DNA of 8,070 nt, taken from contig JAAZOO010000245.1 in NCBI GenBank assembly GCA_012797715.1, positions 1 to 8,070 of the forward strand, written 5' to 3'. The notes below the pieces were generated by a model that was not told the DNA's origin, searched no databases, and worked only from the letters and a program-made list of their open reading frames with translations. This stretch comes from Geobacteraceae bacterium. Lineage in GTDB: Bacteria; Desulfobacterota; Desulfuromonadia; Geobacterales; Geobacteraceae. Numbering within the stretch: the stretch's first letter is position 1; each line of letters begins with the position of its first letter. The translations under genes and the position numbers were made by a program. This document shows positions 1 through 5,664 of this stretch, in pieces.

Positions 1-69
1 AGCAAGCAGGACGGCGTTCCGCTTTTTCAGGAGTTCCCTGATTTCTCCCTTGATATCTTCTTGGTGCAT
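1..69 (-). CDS. nadA: Quinolinate synthase NadA, N-terminal fragment (partial)
   Basis: Only the first 23 codons are in the window; the gene runs off the left edge. The peptide contains IRELLKKRNAVLLA, which matches the start of quinolinate synthase, where this segment normally leads into the HNYQ motif just beyond the edge. NadA is a cytosolic [4Fe-4S] enzyme that condenses iminoaspartate with dihydroxyacetone phosphate to make quinolinate for NAD synthesis. The ATG at 69-67 has a weak GGGGA ribosome site about ten bases upstream. A good promoter lies at 133-162 on the same strand. The call rests on a short stretch of similarity, so it is probable rather than certain; the catalytic cysteines cannot be seen. 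Confidence 0.7.
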   Translation of the reverse strand, partial: MHQEDIKGEIRELLKKRNAVLLA

Positions 70-90
70 ACCGTGTCGTTTCCCCGTGAC

Positions 91-108
91 GCCGTTTCCA
101 AAAACGGC
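91..108 (-). promoter_or_regulatory. Hairpin in the nadA leader
   Basis: GCCGTTT (91-97) and AAACGGC (102-108) form a perfect 7-bp stem with a 4-base loop inside the predicted nadA 5' leader. No T-run follows on either strand, so it is not an obvious terminator. It ends about 20 bases upstream of the start codon and could affect translation or serve as a protein site; neither role is shown by the sequence. Confidence 0.35.
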
Positions 109-132
109 GGAATTCAATGACAAACTGCCCGG

Positions 133-162
133 ATAGTAGCTCAATGATCCGTGCCGTGTCAA
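133..162 (-). promoter_or_regulatory. Sigma-70 promoter of nadA
   Basis: On the minus strand there is TTGACA (162-157), an 18-base spacer and TACTAT (138-133). Transcription would start near 126 and give a leader of about 56 bases before the nadA ATG at 69. The -35 box is a perfect match and the -10 box differs from consensus at one position. Confidence 0.65.
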
Positions 163-226
163 ATTCTTTGCGTTTTCGGCGGGAGGGAACGCCAATGCGT
201 GAGCACCGCGCGTTTCGGGACCTTTC

Positions 227-255
227 TTGACTCGCCGGAGCAAACCCTCTATTAT
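227..255 (+). promoter_or_regulatory. Sigma-70 promoter of the tat leader or small RNA
   Basis: TTGACT (227-232), a 17-base spacer and TATTAT (250-255) form a near-consensus promoter with optimal spacing. The predicted start is the A near 262, about 190 bases before the tatA ATG. It is divergent from the nadA promoter; 64 bases separate the two -35 boxes. Confidence 0.65.
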
Positions 256-261
256 CCCAAA

Positions 262-420
262 ACCTGCAGGTGAAGGCATCCGTGGAGAGGGGCTCCGTCG
301 TATTCCGTTGCTCCTCTGTGCGGAAGGGAGCGGCCACAGCCGCTACTGTCTGAACCCGGAGAATGACCCTGTCGGCTGTAGCGAAATTGTGTCCATCCGG
401 AATCCGGATGCGACACCACA
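262..420 (+). ncRNA. Structured RNA or long 5' leader, family not recognised
   Basis: These bases follow the promoter at 227-255 and contain no convincing protein gene. The two ends pair: GGTG (269-272) with CACC (414-417), and GCATCCG (276-282) with CGGATGC (405-411), extended by TGGA (283-286) with TCCA (392-395). Inside are a hairpin of 7-8 pairs (286-293 with 310-317; base 286 is shared with the TGGA helix) and a perfect 6-bp hairpin AGCGGC/GCCGCT (329-334 with 339-344). CGCTAC (341-346) can instead pair with GTAGCG (378-383), and ATCCGG (395-400) with CCGGAT (404-409), so alternative folds are possible. The length and closed ends would suit a 6S-type RNA or a riboswitch leader, but I could not fit a specific consensus (cobalamin, TPP, SRP, 6S and GEMM were considered). 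No terminator is seen before 454, so transcription probably continues into the tat gene. Confidence 0.4.
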
Positions 421-453
421 GTCCTATACCCTTGTGATGCAGCGAGGTCTTCC

Positions 454-726
454 ATGTTCGGTTACGGCATGCCGGAACTGATTATCATTCTGGTGATTGC
501 ACTCATCGTGTTCGGCCCCCAGAAGCTTCCCCATCTGGCTCGCACCCTGGGCAGGGCGCTCGCTGAGTTCAGGCGGGCCGCCGACGATTTCCGCCGGAGT
601 ATCGAGGAAGAGGCGCAACGGTCACGGGCCGGCGAGGAAGGCGCGGACGGAGAGCGCGCGCGGCGGCAAGAGCAGGGGGGAGTCACGGATTGTCCGGTGA
701 AAGAGGAGGAGAAGGAGGGGAACTGA
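454..726 (+). CDS. tatA: Twin-arginine translocase subunit, TatA/TatB family
   Basis: This 90-residue protein has the standard small Tat subunit plan: a short N-terminal membrane helix (about residues 7-20, beginning GMPEL), the hinge FGPQKLP (21-27), an amphipathic helix (about 28-50, rich in Arg, Ala and Phe) and a charged, disordered tail. Such proteins sit in the inner membrane and form or gate the pore that exports folded proteins with twin-arginine signals. The Pro after Gly in the hinge and Glu8 resemble TatB, while the short length resembles TatA, so the subtype is uncertain. The ATG at 454 has GAGG six bases upstream. No tatC lies beside it; its partner must be elsewhere. A terminator follows at 750-771. 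Confidence 0.85.
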   Translation: MFGYGMPELIIILVIALIVFGPQKLPHLARTLGRALAEFRRAADDFRRSIEEEAQRSRAGEEGADGERARRQEQGGVTDCPVKEEEKEGN

Positions 727-749
727 CGGCACGGGCGCCGGAGGGGACA

Positions 750-771
750 AAAGGCGGATTGCTCCGCCTTT
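750..771. terminator. Bidirectional intrinsic terminator between tatA and the tol cluster
   Basis: AAAGGCGGA (750-758) and TCCGCCTTT (763-771) form a perfect 9-bp stem with a TTGC loop. The A-rich and T-rich arms let it act in both directions: it ends tatA transcripts on the plus strand, and after cpoB (stop at 797) it ends tol transcripts on the minus strand, where the hairpin runs into CCTTTTG. Confidence 0.8.
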
Positions 772-796
772 CGTTTGGTGGTGGGGATGGGCTTCC

Positions 797-1606
797 CTAT
801 TTCATTTCCGCAAGCAGCTCCTTGGCCCGTTTCGCCTCAAGGGAACGTGGATAATCGTCCTGGATCTTCTTCAGGACGTAGCGGGAGCTCTTCACGTCGC
901 CCAGGCTCTTGAAGGAGAGCGCCTGCTTCAGGAGCGCCGCAGGCGCCTTGTCCTTTTTCGGGTAGAGCTTGATGACGTCCTGGAACGCCAGGATCGCCTG
1001 CTCGTACTTCTTTTCGCTGTAGTAGGTCTCTCCAATCCAGTAGCGGGCGTTGGGTGTCAGGTCGTGCGCCGGATAGCGTTCAACGAAGCGGGTGAAGGCT
1101 TCCCGTGCCTTCTGCATGTCTCCGGCCTTATAGGACGTCAGCCCCGCCTGGTAGATTCCCTCCGGGGTCTCGACCGTTTCTTTTGTTGCGGTCTCGGCTC
1201 CCAGCTTCTTTTCCAGGGTGGAAAGCCTTTCCTCCAGGGCGTTCAGCCGCCTCTCCGTTTCTTCCTTCGAGAACGCCTTCTCGTCGGTGCGCTTCTGCAC
1301 CAGGATCTTCAGATCGTCGACCCTGCCGGACATCTCCTGCAGATCGACCCGGATAGTCTCCTGGGCGGCCTGTGTTTCGGCCATTCCCTTGCGCGCGGCG
1401 TCGATTTCCTTGCGGAAGCCGTCCAGAGAGCGCTGGACTTCATCGGCGGCCGTTTTCCTGACGGTTGCCATGTCCTTTTCCAGTTGTGTTACGCGCCTTC
1501 GCGTGTCGTACGAGTCCCGTTCGACGGATCGCAGGTCTCCCCGGCTGGCGCATCCTGCGGCGCAGCACAGCACAAGGGATAGGAACACAAGATAGAAGGT
1601 CCGCAT
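797..1606 (-). CDS. cpoB: Tol-Pal system protein CpoB/YbgF, lipoprotein form
   Basis: This 269-residue periplasmic protein begins with a hydrophobic signal ending CCAAGC, a plausible lipobox with the lipidated Cys at residue 19; many family members are not lipoproteins. Residues about 27-140 are heptad-like and highly charged, a long coiled coil of the trimerising type. Residues about 148-269 are TPR-like repeats (for example YKAGDMQKAREAFTRFVERY and YSEKKYEQAILAFQDVIKLY), as in CpoB. In E. coli, CpoB coordinates Tol-Pal constriction with PBP1B wall synthesis. I chose the ATG at 1606 because GAGGAG lies ten bases upstream; a GTG seven codons earlier overlaps that ribosome site. An intrinsic terminator lies just upstream, between pal and this gene, and I see no clear promoter in the 78-base gap, so expression may depend on readthrough. 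Confidence 0.9.
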   Translation of the reverse strand: MRTFYLVFLSLVLCCAAGCASRGDLRSVERDSYDTRRRVTQLEKDMATVRKTAADEVQRSLDGFRKEIDAARKGMAETQAAQETIRVDLQEMSGRVDDLKILVQKRTDEKAFSKEETERRLNALEERLSTLEKKLGAETATKETVETPEGIYQAGLTSYKAGDMQKAREAFTRFVERYPAHDLTPNARYWIGETYYSEKKYEQAILAFQDVIKLYPKKDKAPAALLKQALSFKSLGDVKSSRYVLKKIQDDYPRSLEAKRAKELLAEMK

Positions 1607-1640
1607 ATCGTATTTTCTCCTCGTCACAGAATCCGGACAG

Positions 1641-1669
1641 AAAAAAAGGAGCCCGGGCGGGCTCCTTTT
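1641..1669 (-). terminator. Intrinsic terminator between pal and cpoB
   Basis: On the minus strand, AAAAGGAGCCC (1669-1659) pairs perfectly with GGGCTCCTTTT (1654-1644) around a 4-base loop and runs into a tract of seven T (1647-1641). This is a textbook terminator 16 bases after the pal stop codon. It should end or strongly reduce transcription before cpoB. Confidence 0.85.
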
Positions 1670-1684
1670 CCGGAGGGTCCCGCA

Positions 1685-2230
1685 CTATTTAACGATGATG
1701 AATTCCACCCGCCTGTTCTTGGCCCAAGCTTCCTCGTTGTGGCCCGGGTCGGCGGGCTTTTCCTTGCCGTAGCTGATGACGCTGAGGCGATCCCCTGGGA
1801 TCCCCAGGCTCTTCAGGTAGTTCTGGGCGGCCCTGGCGCGCTTTTCGCCCAGCGCAAGATTGTATTCGTCCGAGCCCCGCTCGTCGCAGTGCCCCTCGAG
1901 GCGGACAGTCTCGCCCGGGTTGTTCTTCATCCACTGGTAATTCCTGTCCAGCGAGTCGCGGGCATCCTGCCTCAGAACATAGGAGTCAAAATCGAAGTAG
2001 ATGGTGTCAAAGGGGGAGACGACCGCTGCGGAGGCATCCTTGACCGCGTCCTCTTTCACAACGGCATCCTTGGCGACCGGCACGGGCTCCGGAGCGGCAG
2101 GTGCGGTCACGACCGGTTCCTTCTGTGCCAGTGTTTCATCTTCCTTCACCATTTCCTTCTTGGCGCACCCGCCGGCCACGAAAGCGGCACAGAAGATCAT
2201 CAGCATCAATCCCATCAGTCTTTTTTTCAT
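1685..2230 (-). CDS. pal: Peptidoglycan-associated lipoprotein Pal
   Basis: This 181-residue outer-membrane lipoprotein anchors the outer membrane to peptidoglycan and cycles between TolB and the cell wall. The signal peptide ends VAGGC, giving a lipidated Cys22. Residues about 28-72 are a low-complexity Ala/Val/Lys/Glu/Pro linker, longer than in E. coli Pal. Residues about 73-181 are an OmpA-like domain: FDTIYFDFDSY at 74-84, EGHCDERGSDEYNLALGEKR (112-131) with the Asp and Arg expected to bind diaminopimelate, and NRRVEF near the end. The ATG at 2230 has an ideal AAGGAGG site six bases upstream; the frame stays open further upstream but there lacks a signal peptide and a ribosome site. pal is bracketed by its own promoter (2313-2340) and a terminator (1641-1669), so it can be made as a single-gene message. 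Confidence 0.95.
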   Translation of the reverse strand: MKKRLMGLMLMIFCAAFVAGGCAKKEMVKEDETLAQKEPVVTAPAAPEPVPVAKDAVVKEDAVKDASAAVVSPFDTIYFDFDSYVLRQDARDSLDRNYQWMKNNPGETVRLEGHCDERGSDEYNLALGEKRARAAQNYLKSLGIPGDRLSVISYGKEKPADPGHNEEAWAKNRRVEFIIVK

Positions 2231-2312
2231 TTCTTTCCTCCTTGTGCATGTGTGTCCATGAATCATCCCGTCCCGGAGTGTGTGCCGCCGGGGCTGCATC
2301 TGAATCAGGTTG

Positions 2313-2340
2313 ATTATACAGAAGTTGGAAGTGAAGGCAA
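2313..2340 (-). promoter_or_regulatory. Promoter of pal
   Basis: On the minus strand there is TTGCCT (2340-2335), a 16-base spacer and a perfect TATAAT (2318-2313). Transcription would start near 2306 and give a 75-base leader ending in a strong ribosome site. It lies in the 121-base gap between tolB and pal, the largest gap within the tol cluster. Confidence 0.6.
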
Positions 2341-2351
2341 GCCCTGTGATA

Positions 2352-3644
2352 TCACCATCGGGGAGACCAGGTGGGGTGGGACTCCGCCCCCCCTCCCCGC
2401 GAAACCCGGGTCTGGCCGGTGCCGTCTGCCCGCATGACATAGATGTCCTGGCTGCCGCCCCGATTGGAGCTGAAGGTGATGAACCGCCCATCCGGCGACC
2501 AACGGGGGTGTTCGTTGCTTCCTTCGCTGGTAAGCTGCCGGTCGTCGTTGCCGTCCGGCGTGATGGAATGGATATGGAAGCCTCCCGGATGCTGGCGGCA
2601 GTAGAGGATGCGATCCCCCTTGGGGGACCAGCTGGGGCTCACGTTATAGCCGCCGTTTGTCGTGAGGCGGTACTGGTTCGAACCGTCCGCGTTCATGACG
2701 AAGATCTGGGGCTTGCCGAGACGGTCCGAAAGAAAGGCAATCCGGGAGCCGTCCGGGGACCATGCGGGTGAGGTGTCGATGGCGCTGTTATGGGTGAGCC
2801 GGTCGATCTGCTTTCCGTCCTTGCTGATGGTGTAGATCTCCGCGTTGCCGTCCTTGCTCATGGATAGGGCGATCCTTCCGCCGTCCGGGGACCAGGCGCC
2901 GGTAATGTTGATCCCGGGATGGGAAGCGATGCGCGCCTCGGCTGTGCTGAACAGGTCCCGACGGTAGAGATCCGGATTGCCTTTCTTGTACGAGGTATAG
3001 ATGATTTCCCTGCCGTTGGGGGAGAATTCGGGACTCAGGTTGATGGAGCCGTTGGCGGTGATTCGCTGCACGTTGTGGCCGTCATAGTCCATCAGGTATA
3101 TCTCCTTGTTGCCGGTCCTGCGGGAGACAAACACGATCTTTCCGGTGAACGGCCCCCTCTCCCGGGTGAGGAACAGCAGGATATCGTCGGAGAAGGTGTG
3201 GGCCATGCGGCGGATATCCTTCCGGCTGCCGGAATAGCGCTTGGCAAGTATCTGGTTGCCATTGGCCACGTCGTACAGGCGGAGTTCGAGGATGGTGTCG
3301 TCACCGGTTACCAGATAGGAGGATTTGATGAGGAGTTCCACGCCCGCGGCACGCCACACGGCCATGTCGAATTCTCCGGGACGGATGCCGCCCGTCCCTG
3401 TGGCGGGGGATGTTTCCAGAACGGTGAAGCGGCCGGTAAGGGTCATGTCGAACCGCAGCGCATCCACGACGTTCCCCGCCAGATCGGGGAGGTCGGCTCC
3501 GGACTGGCTGATGGGCGGGGCCACGGCCAGGGATATCTTCCGATCCGGCGAGGCGGTTACCTCCAGGTATCCTTCCTGGGCAGGGAGCCGCATGGCGCTC
3601 GCCAGGAGGAGCGCTGGTATCAGGAACAGAAAGAGTCTTTTCAT
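2352..3644 (-). CDS. tolB: Tol-Pal system beta-propeller protein TolB
   Basis: This 430-residue periplasmic protein matches the usual TolB length. It has a signal peptide (residues 1 to about 17 or 22; ASA at 15-17 is a possible cleavage site), an N-terminal alpha/beta domain (about 30-160) and a beta-propeller with repeated SPxGxxIxxxS-type blades: FSPNGREIIYTS near 207, WSPDGGRIALSMS near 251, WSPDGSRIAFLSD near 295, WSPKGDRILYC near 339 and WSPDGRFITFSSNRGG near 382, ending HPTWSPRW. TolB contacts Pal and TolA and regulates Pal release. The ATG at 3644 overlaps the TolA stop as ATGA, indicating translational coupling; its own ribosome site is weak (GGTGGG then an A-run). No terminator separates it from pal. 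Confidence 0.95.
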   Translation of the reverse strand: MKRLFLFLIPALLLASAMRLPAQEGYLEVTASPDRKISLAVAPPISQSGADLPDLAGNVVDALRFDMTLTGRFTVLETSPATGTGGIRPGEFDMAVWRAAGVELLIKSSYLVTGDDTILELRLYDVANGNQILAKRYSGSRKDIRRMAHTFSDDILLFLTRERGPFTGKIVFVSRRTGNKEIYLMDYDGHNVQRITANGSINLSPEFSPNGREIIYTSYKKGNPDLYRRDLFSTAEARIASHPGINITGAWSPDGGRIALSMSKDGNAEIYTISKDGKQIDRLTHNSAIDTSPAWSPDGSRIAFLSDRLGKPQIFVMNADGSNQYRLTTNGGYNVSPSWSPKGDRILYCRQHPGGFHIHSITPDGNDDRQLTSEGSNEHPRWSPDGRFITFSSNRGGSQDIYVMRADGTGQTRVSRGGGAESHPTWSPRW

Positions 3645-4396
3645 TTTTTTCCCACCCCTTGGGGCTTAAAGATGAAACCCTGCTGGAATTCCCTTCGGCC
3701 GGGAGGAGGCGGAAAGTTTTCCGAGGCCATTTCGACGGCCCGCTTCACCGAGTCTTCGAACACCGCGTCTCCCGAACTCTTTTCCACGCGGTAGCCGGCA
3801 ACCCTCCCGTCACGGTCGATGGTGAGGCGCAGGACAACGACCGGGTTCCGGTCCCGGAACGAGATGGTCTTCTCAAAGGCGTCCTTGAGCCTCGACTGGA
3901 TGTAGCTGCCGTAGTCGCTCCCGGCCTCCGTCCCTGTGCCGCCGGGCATCCCCGAACGGCCGGCGCCCTGCCCGACCTTTTTGCGCAGGGCGTCGATCGC
4001 CGCGTCCGTGTGGCGGCCCTCCACCGTCCTCTCCAGTTTCGCCAGCCTGTCCTGAAATTCCCTGTCGGTTTCCTGCGGCGCTGTCCGGGATGCTATTCTC
4101 TGTGCAGGTTTCGCAGGCGGAAGTTTTTTCGGCGGCGCGGCCGGGGCGGTCATCTTTTCCCGTGCCGGTGCGGGGGGCGGGGGAGCGCCGTCGTCACCCC
4201 GAGACGCGGGAGACCCGGCACGCGGGTTCGCCACCGGCAGGTTCACCAGGTCCACATAGTAGACAGGGGCCGTATTCGGCCGGATTTCCGGAAAAGAGTC
4301 GAAAAAAATGAGCGCGGCAAAAAATGCCGCGTGCAGGAGGAGGGAACAGATCAGCGACGATCCCAGCCCTGATTCTGTCTGCAGGCGGCCTCTCAT
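3641..4396 (-). CDS. tolA: TolA/TonB-family periplasm-spanning protein
   Basis: This 251-residue protein has a short cytoplasmic N-terminus, one membrane helix (about 12-32) carrying Ser18 and His22, the S-xxx-H pair that TonB and TolA use to contact their motors, a Pro/Ala/Lys linker (about 60-108), a charged helical stretch (about 108-142), a Gly-rich hinge (about 142-160) and a TonB/TolA-type C-terminal domain (about 160-245: YIQSRLKDAFEKTISFRDRN, VVVLRLTIDRDG). Its position between tolR and tolB indicates TolA function: relaying TolQR energy to TolB-Pal. It is much shorter than the 421-residue E. coli TolA and lacks that protein's long Ala/Lys helical domain. Both ends overlap their neighbours as ATGA. 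Sequence alone cannot separate TolA from TonB; context decides. Confidence 0.85.
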   Translation of the reverse strand: MRGRLQTESGLGSSLICSLLLHAAFFAALIFFDSFPEIRPNTAPVYYVDLVNLPVANPRAGSPASRGDDGAPPPPAPAREKMTAPAAPPKKLPPAKPAQRIASRTAPQETDREFQDRLAKLERTVEGRHTDAAIDALRKKVGQGAGRSGMPGGTGTEAGSDYGSYIQSRLKDAFEKTISFRDRNPVVVLRLTIDRDGRVAGYRVEKSSGDAVFEDSVKRAVEMASENFPPPPGRREFQQGFIFKPQGVGKK

Positions 4397-4809
4397 TTCC
4401 CGTGGGCGGGCTCCGTCATCATGCCGAGGCGCTCGATTCCCGCCCCCTTGATCTCCGCCATGGTCTTGACGACCTCTCCGTACGGGACATCCTTGTCCGC
4501 CTTCAGGTACACTTCCTTCTTTTCCCTAGTCTCGAAGATCGCCGTGAGACGCGAGGTGAGATCGGTGTGGGACGTTTCGGTGGAATTGATGAAGACCCGG
4601 CCCGCTGCGTCCACGGAAACCACGACCGTGTCCTGGTCGGCGGCAAGGGATTTCGCCTGTGTCTTGGGCAGGTTCACCTGGACTCCCTGCTGCATCATGG
4701 GGGCGGTCACCATGAAGATGACGAGGAGCACCAGCATCACGTCCACGAGAGGTGTGACGTTGATCTGGGACATGGCGCTGTCGCGGCCGTTGCGGTTGCC
4801 GATTTCCAT
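4393..4809 (-). CDS. tolR: Biopolymer transporter TolR (ExbD family)
   Basis: This 138-residue protein has one N-terminal membrane helix (about 20-38) preceded by INVTPLVDVMLVLLVIFMVT. The Asp at residue 23 is the conserved protonatable residue of the TolR/ExbD motor. The periplasmic domain follows (about 45-135, with YLKADKDVPYGEVVKTMAEI). Together with TolQ it converts proton flow into movement of TolA. The ATG at 4809 lies nine bases after the tolQ stop and has a GGGGGAG ribosome site at close spacing; Met13 is an alternative but lacks such a site. The stop overlaps the tolA start as ATGA. Confidence 0.95.
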   Translation of the reverse strand: MEIGNRNGRDSAMSQINVTPLVDVMLVLLVIFMVTAPMMQQGVQVNLPKTQAKSLAADQDTVVVSVDAAGRVFINSTETSHTDLTSRLTAIFETREKKEVYLKADKDVPYGEVVKTMAEIKGAGIERLGMMTEPAHGK

Positions 4810-4818
4810 GGACTCCCC

Positions 4819-5493
4819 CTATTTCCCGGCGAAGTTTCTCTGCACGATGTTCAGGTACTCGGTGGAGAAACTGTCCATCTCGGCAATGAGTACCTTGATC
4901 TTGTGCTGGAAGTGATTGTATCCCATGACCGCCGGGATGGCGGCCACAAGGCCGACCGCCGTCGCAATGAGCGCTTCGGCGATGCCGGGGGCGACTACCG
5001 CCAGGGAGGCGGAACCGGTTTCGCCGCTCCCCTTGAAGGCGGTCATGATCCCCCACACGGTGCCGAACAGCCCGATAAAGGGGGCGGTGGCTCCGGTGGT
5101 GGCGAGGAAGGTCAGGTATTTTTCCAGGCGGGTGATCTGGGAGGTGGTCGCCCTGCGCAGCGCCCGGGCAATATTGTCTATCCCGCCCAGTTCGGTGCTG
5201 ATGACGCTCGGGTCCTCCTTTTCTTCACCCTTTTCCATGAGCTTTTTCAGCTCGGTGAACCCTTCGTTGAACAGTACCGCCAGGGGGGATGCCTCAAACC
5301 GATCCAGTTGCGCGTTGATGGCGTCGAAGCGCTTGACTTTCCAGAAGAATTCCAGAAACCGCTCCGACTGGCTGTTGGCGCGGTACACCTGGTAGAATTT
5401 AAAGAAAATGATGCCGAGGGAGACCACGGAAAAGAAGCAGAGGATCACCAGGACTCCTTGTACGACCAGACCGGTCACGTTGAATATTCCCAC
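4819..5493 (-). CDS. tolQ: Proton channel TolQ (MotA/TolQ/ExbB family)
   Basis: This 224-residue inner-membrane protein has three membrane helices at about 9-32, 127-150 and 163-192, with a cytoplasmic domain between the first two. The family signature is clear: GLFGTVWGIMTAF in helix 2 and APGIAEALIATAVGLVAAIP in helix 3. Thr145 and Thr178 coincide with the E. coli TolQ channel threonines, which helps to justify the start chosen here. I chose the GTG at 5493 because GGAGGT lies seven bases upstream. A longer reading from TTG at 5556 would start inside the promoter (5533-5561) and lacks a ribosome site. It is the first gene of the tolQRAB unit. Confidence 0.92.
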   Translation of the reverse strand: MGIFNVTGLVVQGVLVILCFFSVVSLGIIFFKFYQVYRANSQSERFLEFFWKVKRFDAINAQLDRFEASPLAVLFNEGFTELKKLMEKGEEKEDPSVISTELGGIDNIARALRRATTSQITRLEKYLTFLATTGATAPFIGLFGTVWGIMTAFKGSGETGSASLAVVAPGIAEALIATAVGLVAAIPAVMGYNHFQHKIKVLIAEMDSFSTEYLNIVQRNFAGK

Positions 5494-5500
5494 GAAACGC

Positions 5501-5506
5501 ACCTCC
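5501..5506 (-). promoter_or_regulatory. Ribosome binding site that fixes the tolQ start
   Basis: GGAGGT on the minus strand ends seven bases before the GTG at 5493. It is the only strong site upstream of the tolQ coding region and overrides the longer TTG reading. Confidence 0.75.
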
Positions 5507-5532
5507 GAAGGTATCTGGGTAAAAACCCCGTT

Positions 5533-5561
5533 AAAATATGCCGGTATGGGAACCAAGTCAA
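5533..5561 (-). promoter_or_regulatory. Promoter of the tolQRAB operon
   Basis: On the minus strand there is TTGACT (5561-5556), a 17-base spacer and TATTTT (5538-5533). Transcription would start near 5526, about 33 bases before the GTG start of tolQ, and the ribosome site GGAGGT lies at 5506-5501. Confidence 0.65.
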
Positions 5562-5664
5562 CACGATTTTTGCGGCCGGAGGTGCTGTCTGGAGGAGGAT
5601 CCCAAAGCCCCCTTCATCTTTGATTTGGACTTTCCTCCGTCGGCTGGGGTACACTGGTGCTGCC

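Noticed and set aside
318..383. SRP RNA or cobalamin/TPP riboswitch
   Set aside because: CGGAAGGGAGCGGCC recalls the SRP tip and CCGCTACTGT...GGAG...GACCCTG recalls a cobalamin riboswitch, but the SRP helix-8 pairing around GGAA fails and the required cobalamin and TPP core motifs on both sides are missing.
227..481. 84-codon plus-strand ORF and overlapping minus-strand ORFs in the nadA-tatA gap
   Set aside because: The plus-strand frame starts inside the -35 box, overlaps tatA in another frame, has no ribosome site and resembles no protein I know. The paired ends fit an RNA better.
2231..2491. N-terminal extension of pal in the same frame
   Set aside because: It would cover the pal promoter and the end of tolB, and would place residues before a clear lipoprotein signal peptide. 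The ATG at 2230 has an ideal ribosome site.
2352..3644. Tandem repeat array within tolB
   Set aside because: The repeated WSPDG-type units are the normal blades of the TolB beta-propeller, diverged at DNA level, not a recent repeat expansion.
4324..5664. Long open plus-strand frame, continuous with hemW, lying antisense to tolQ, tolR and tolA
   Set aside because: The translated sequence is His/Gly/Arg-rich with no recognisable domain, lies opposite three well-conserved genes, and family similarity begins only at the hemW ATG at 5665. It is a by-product of high GC content.
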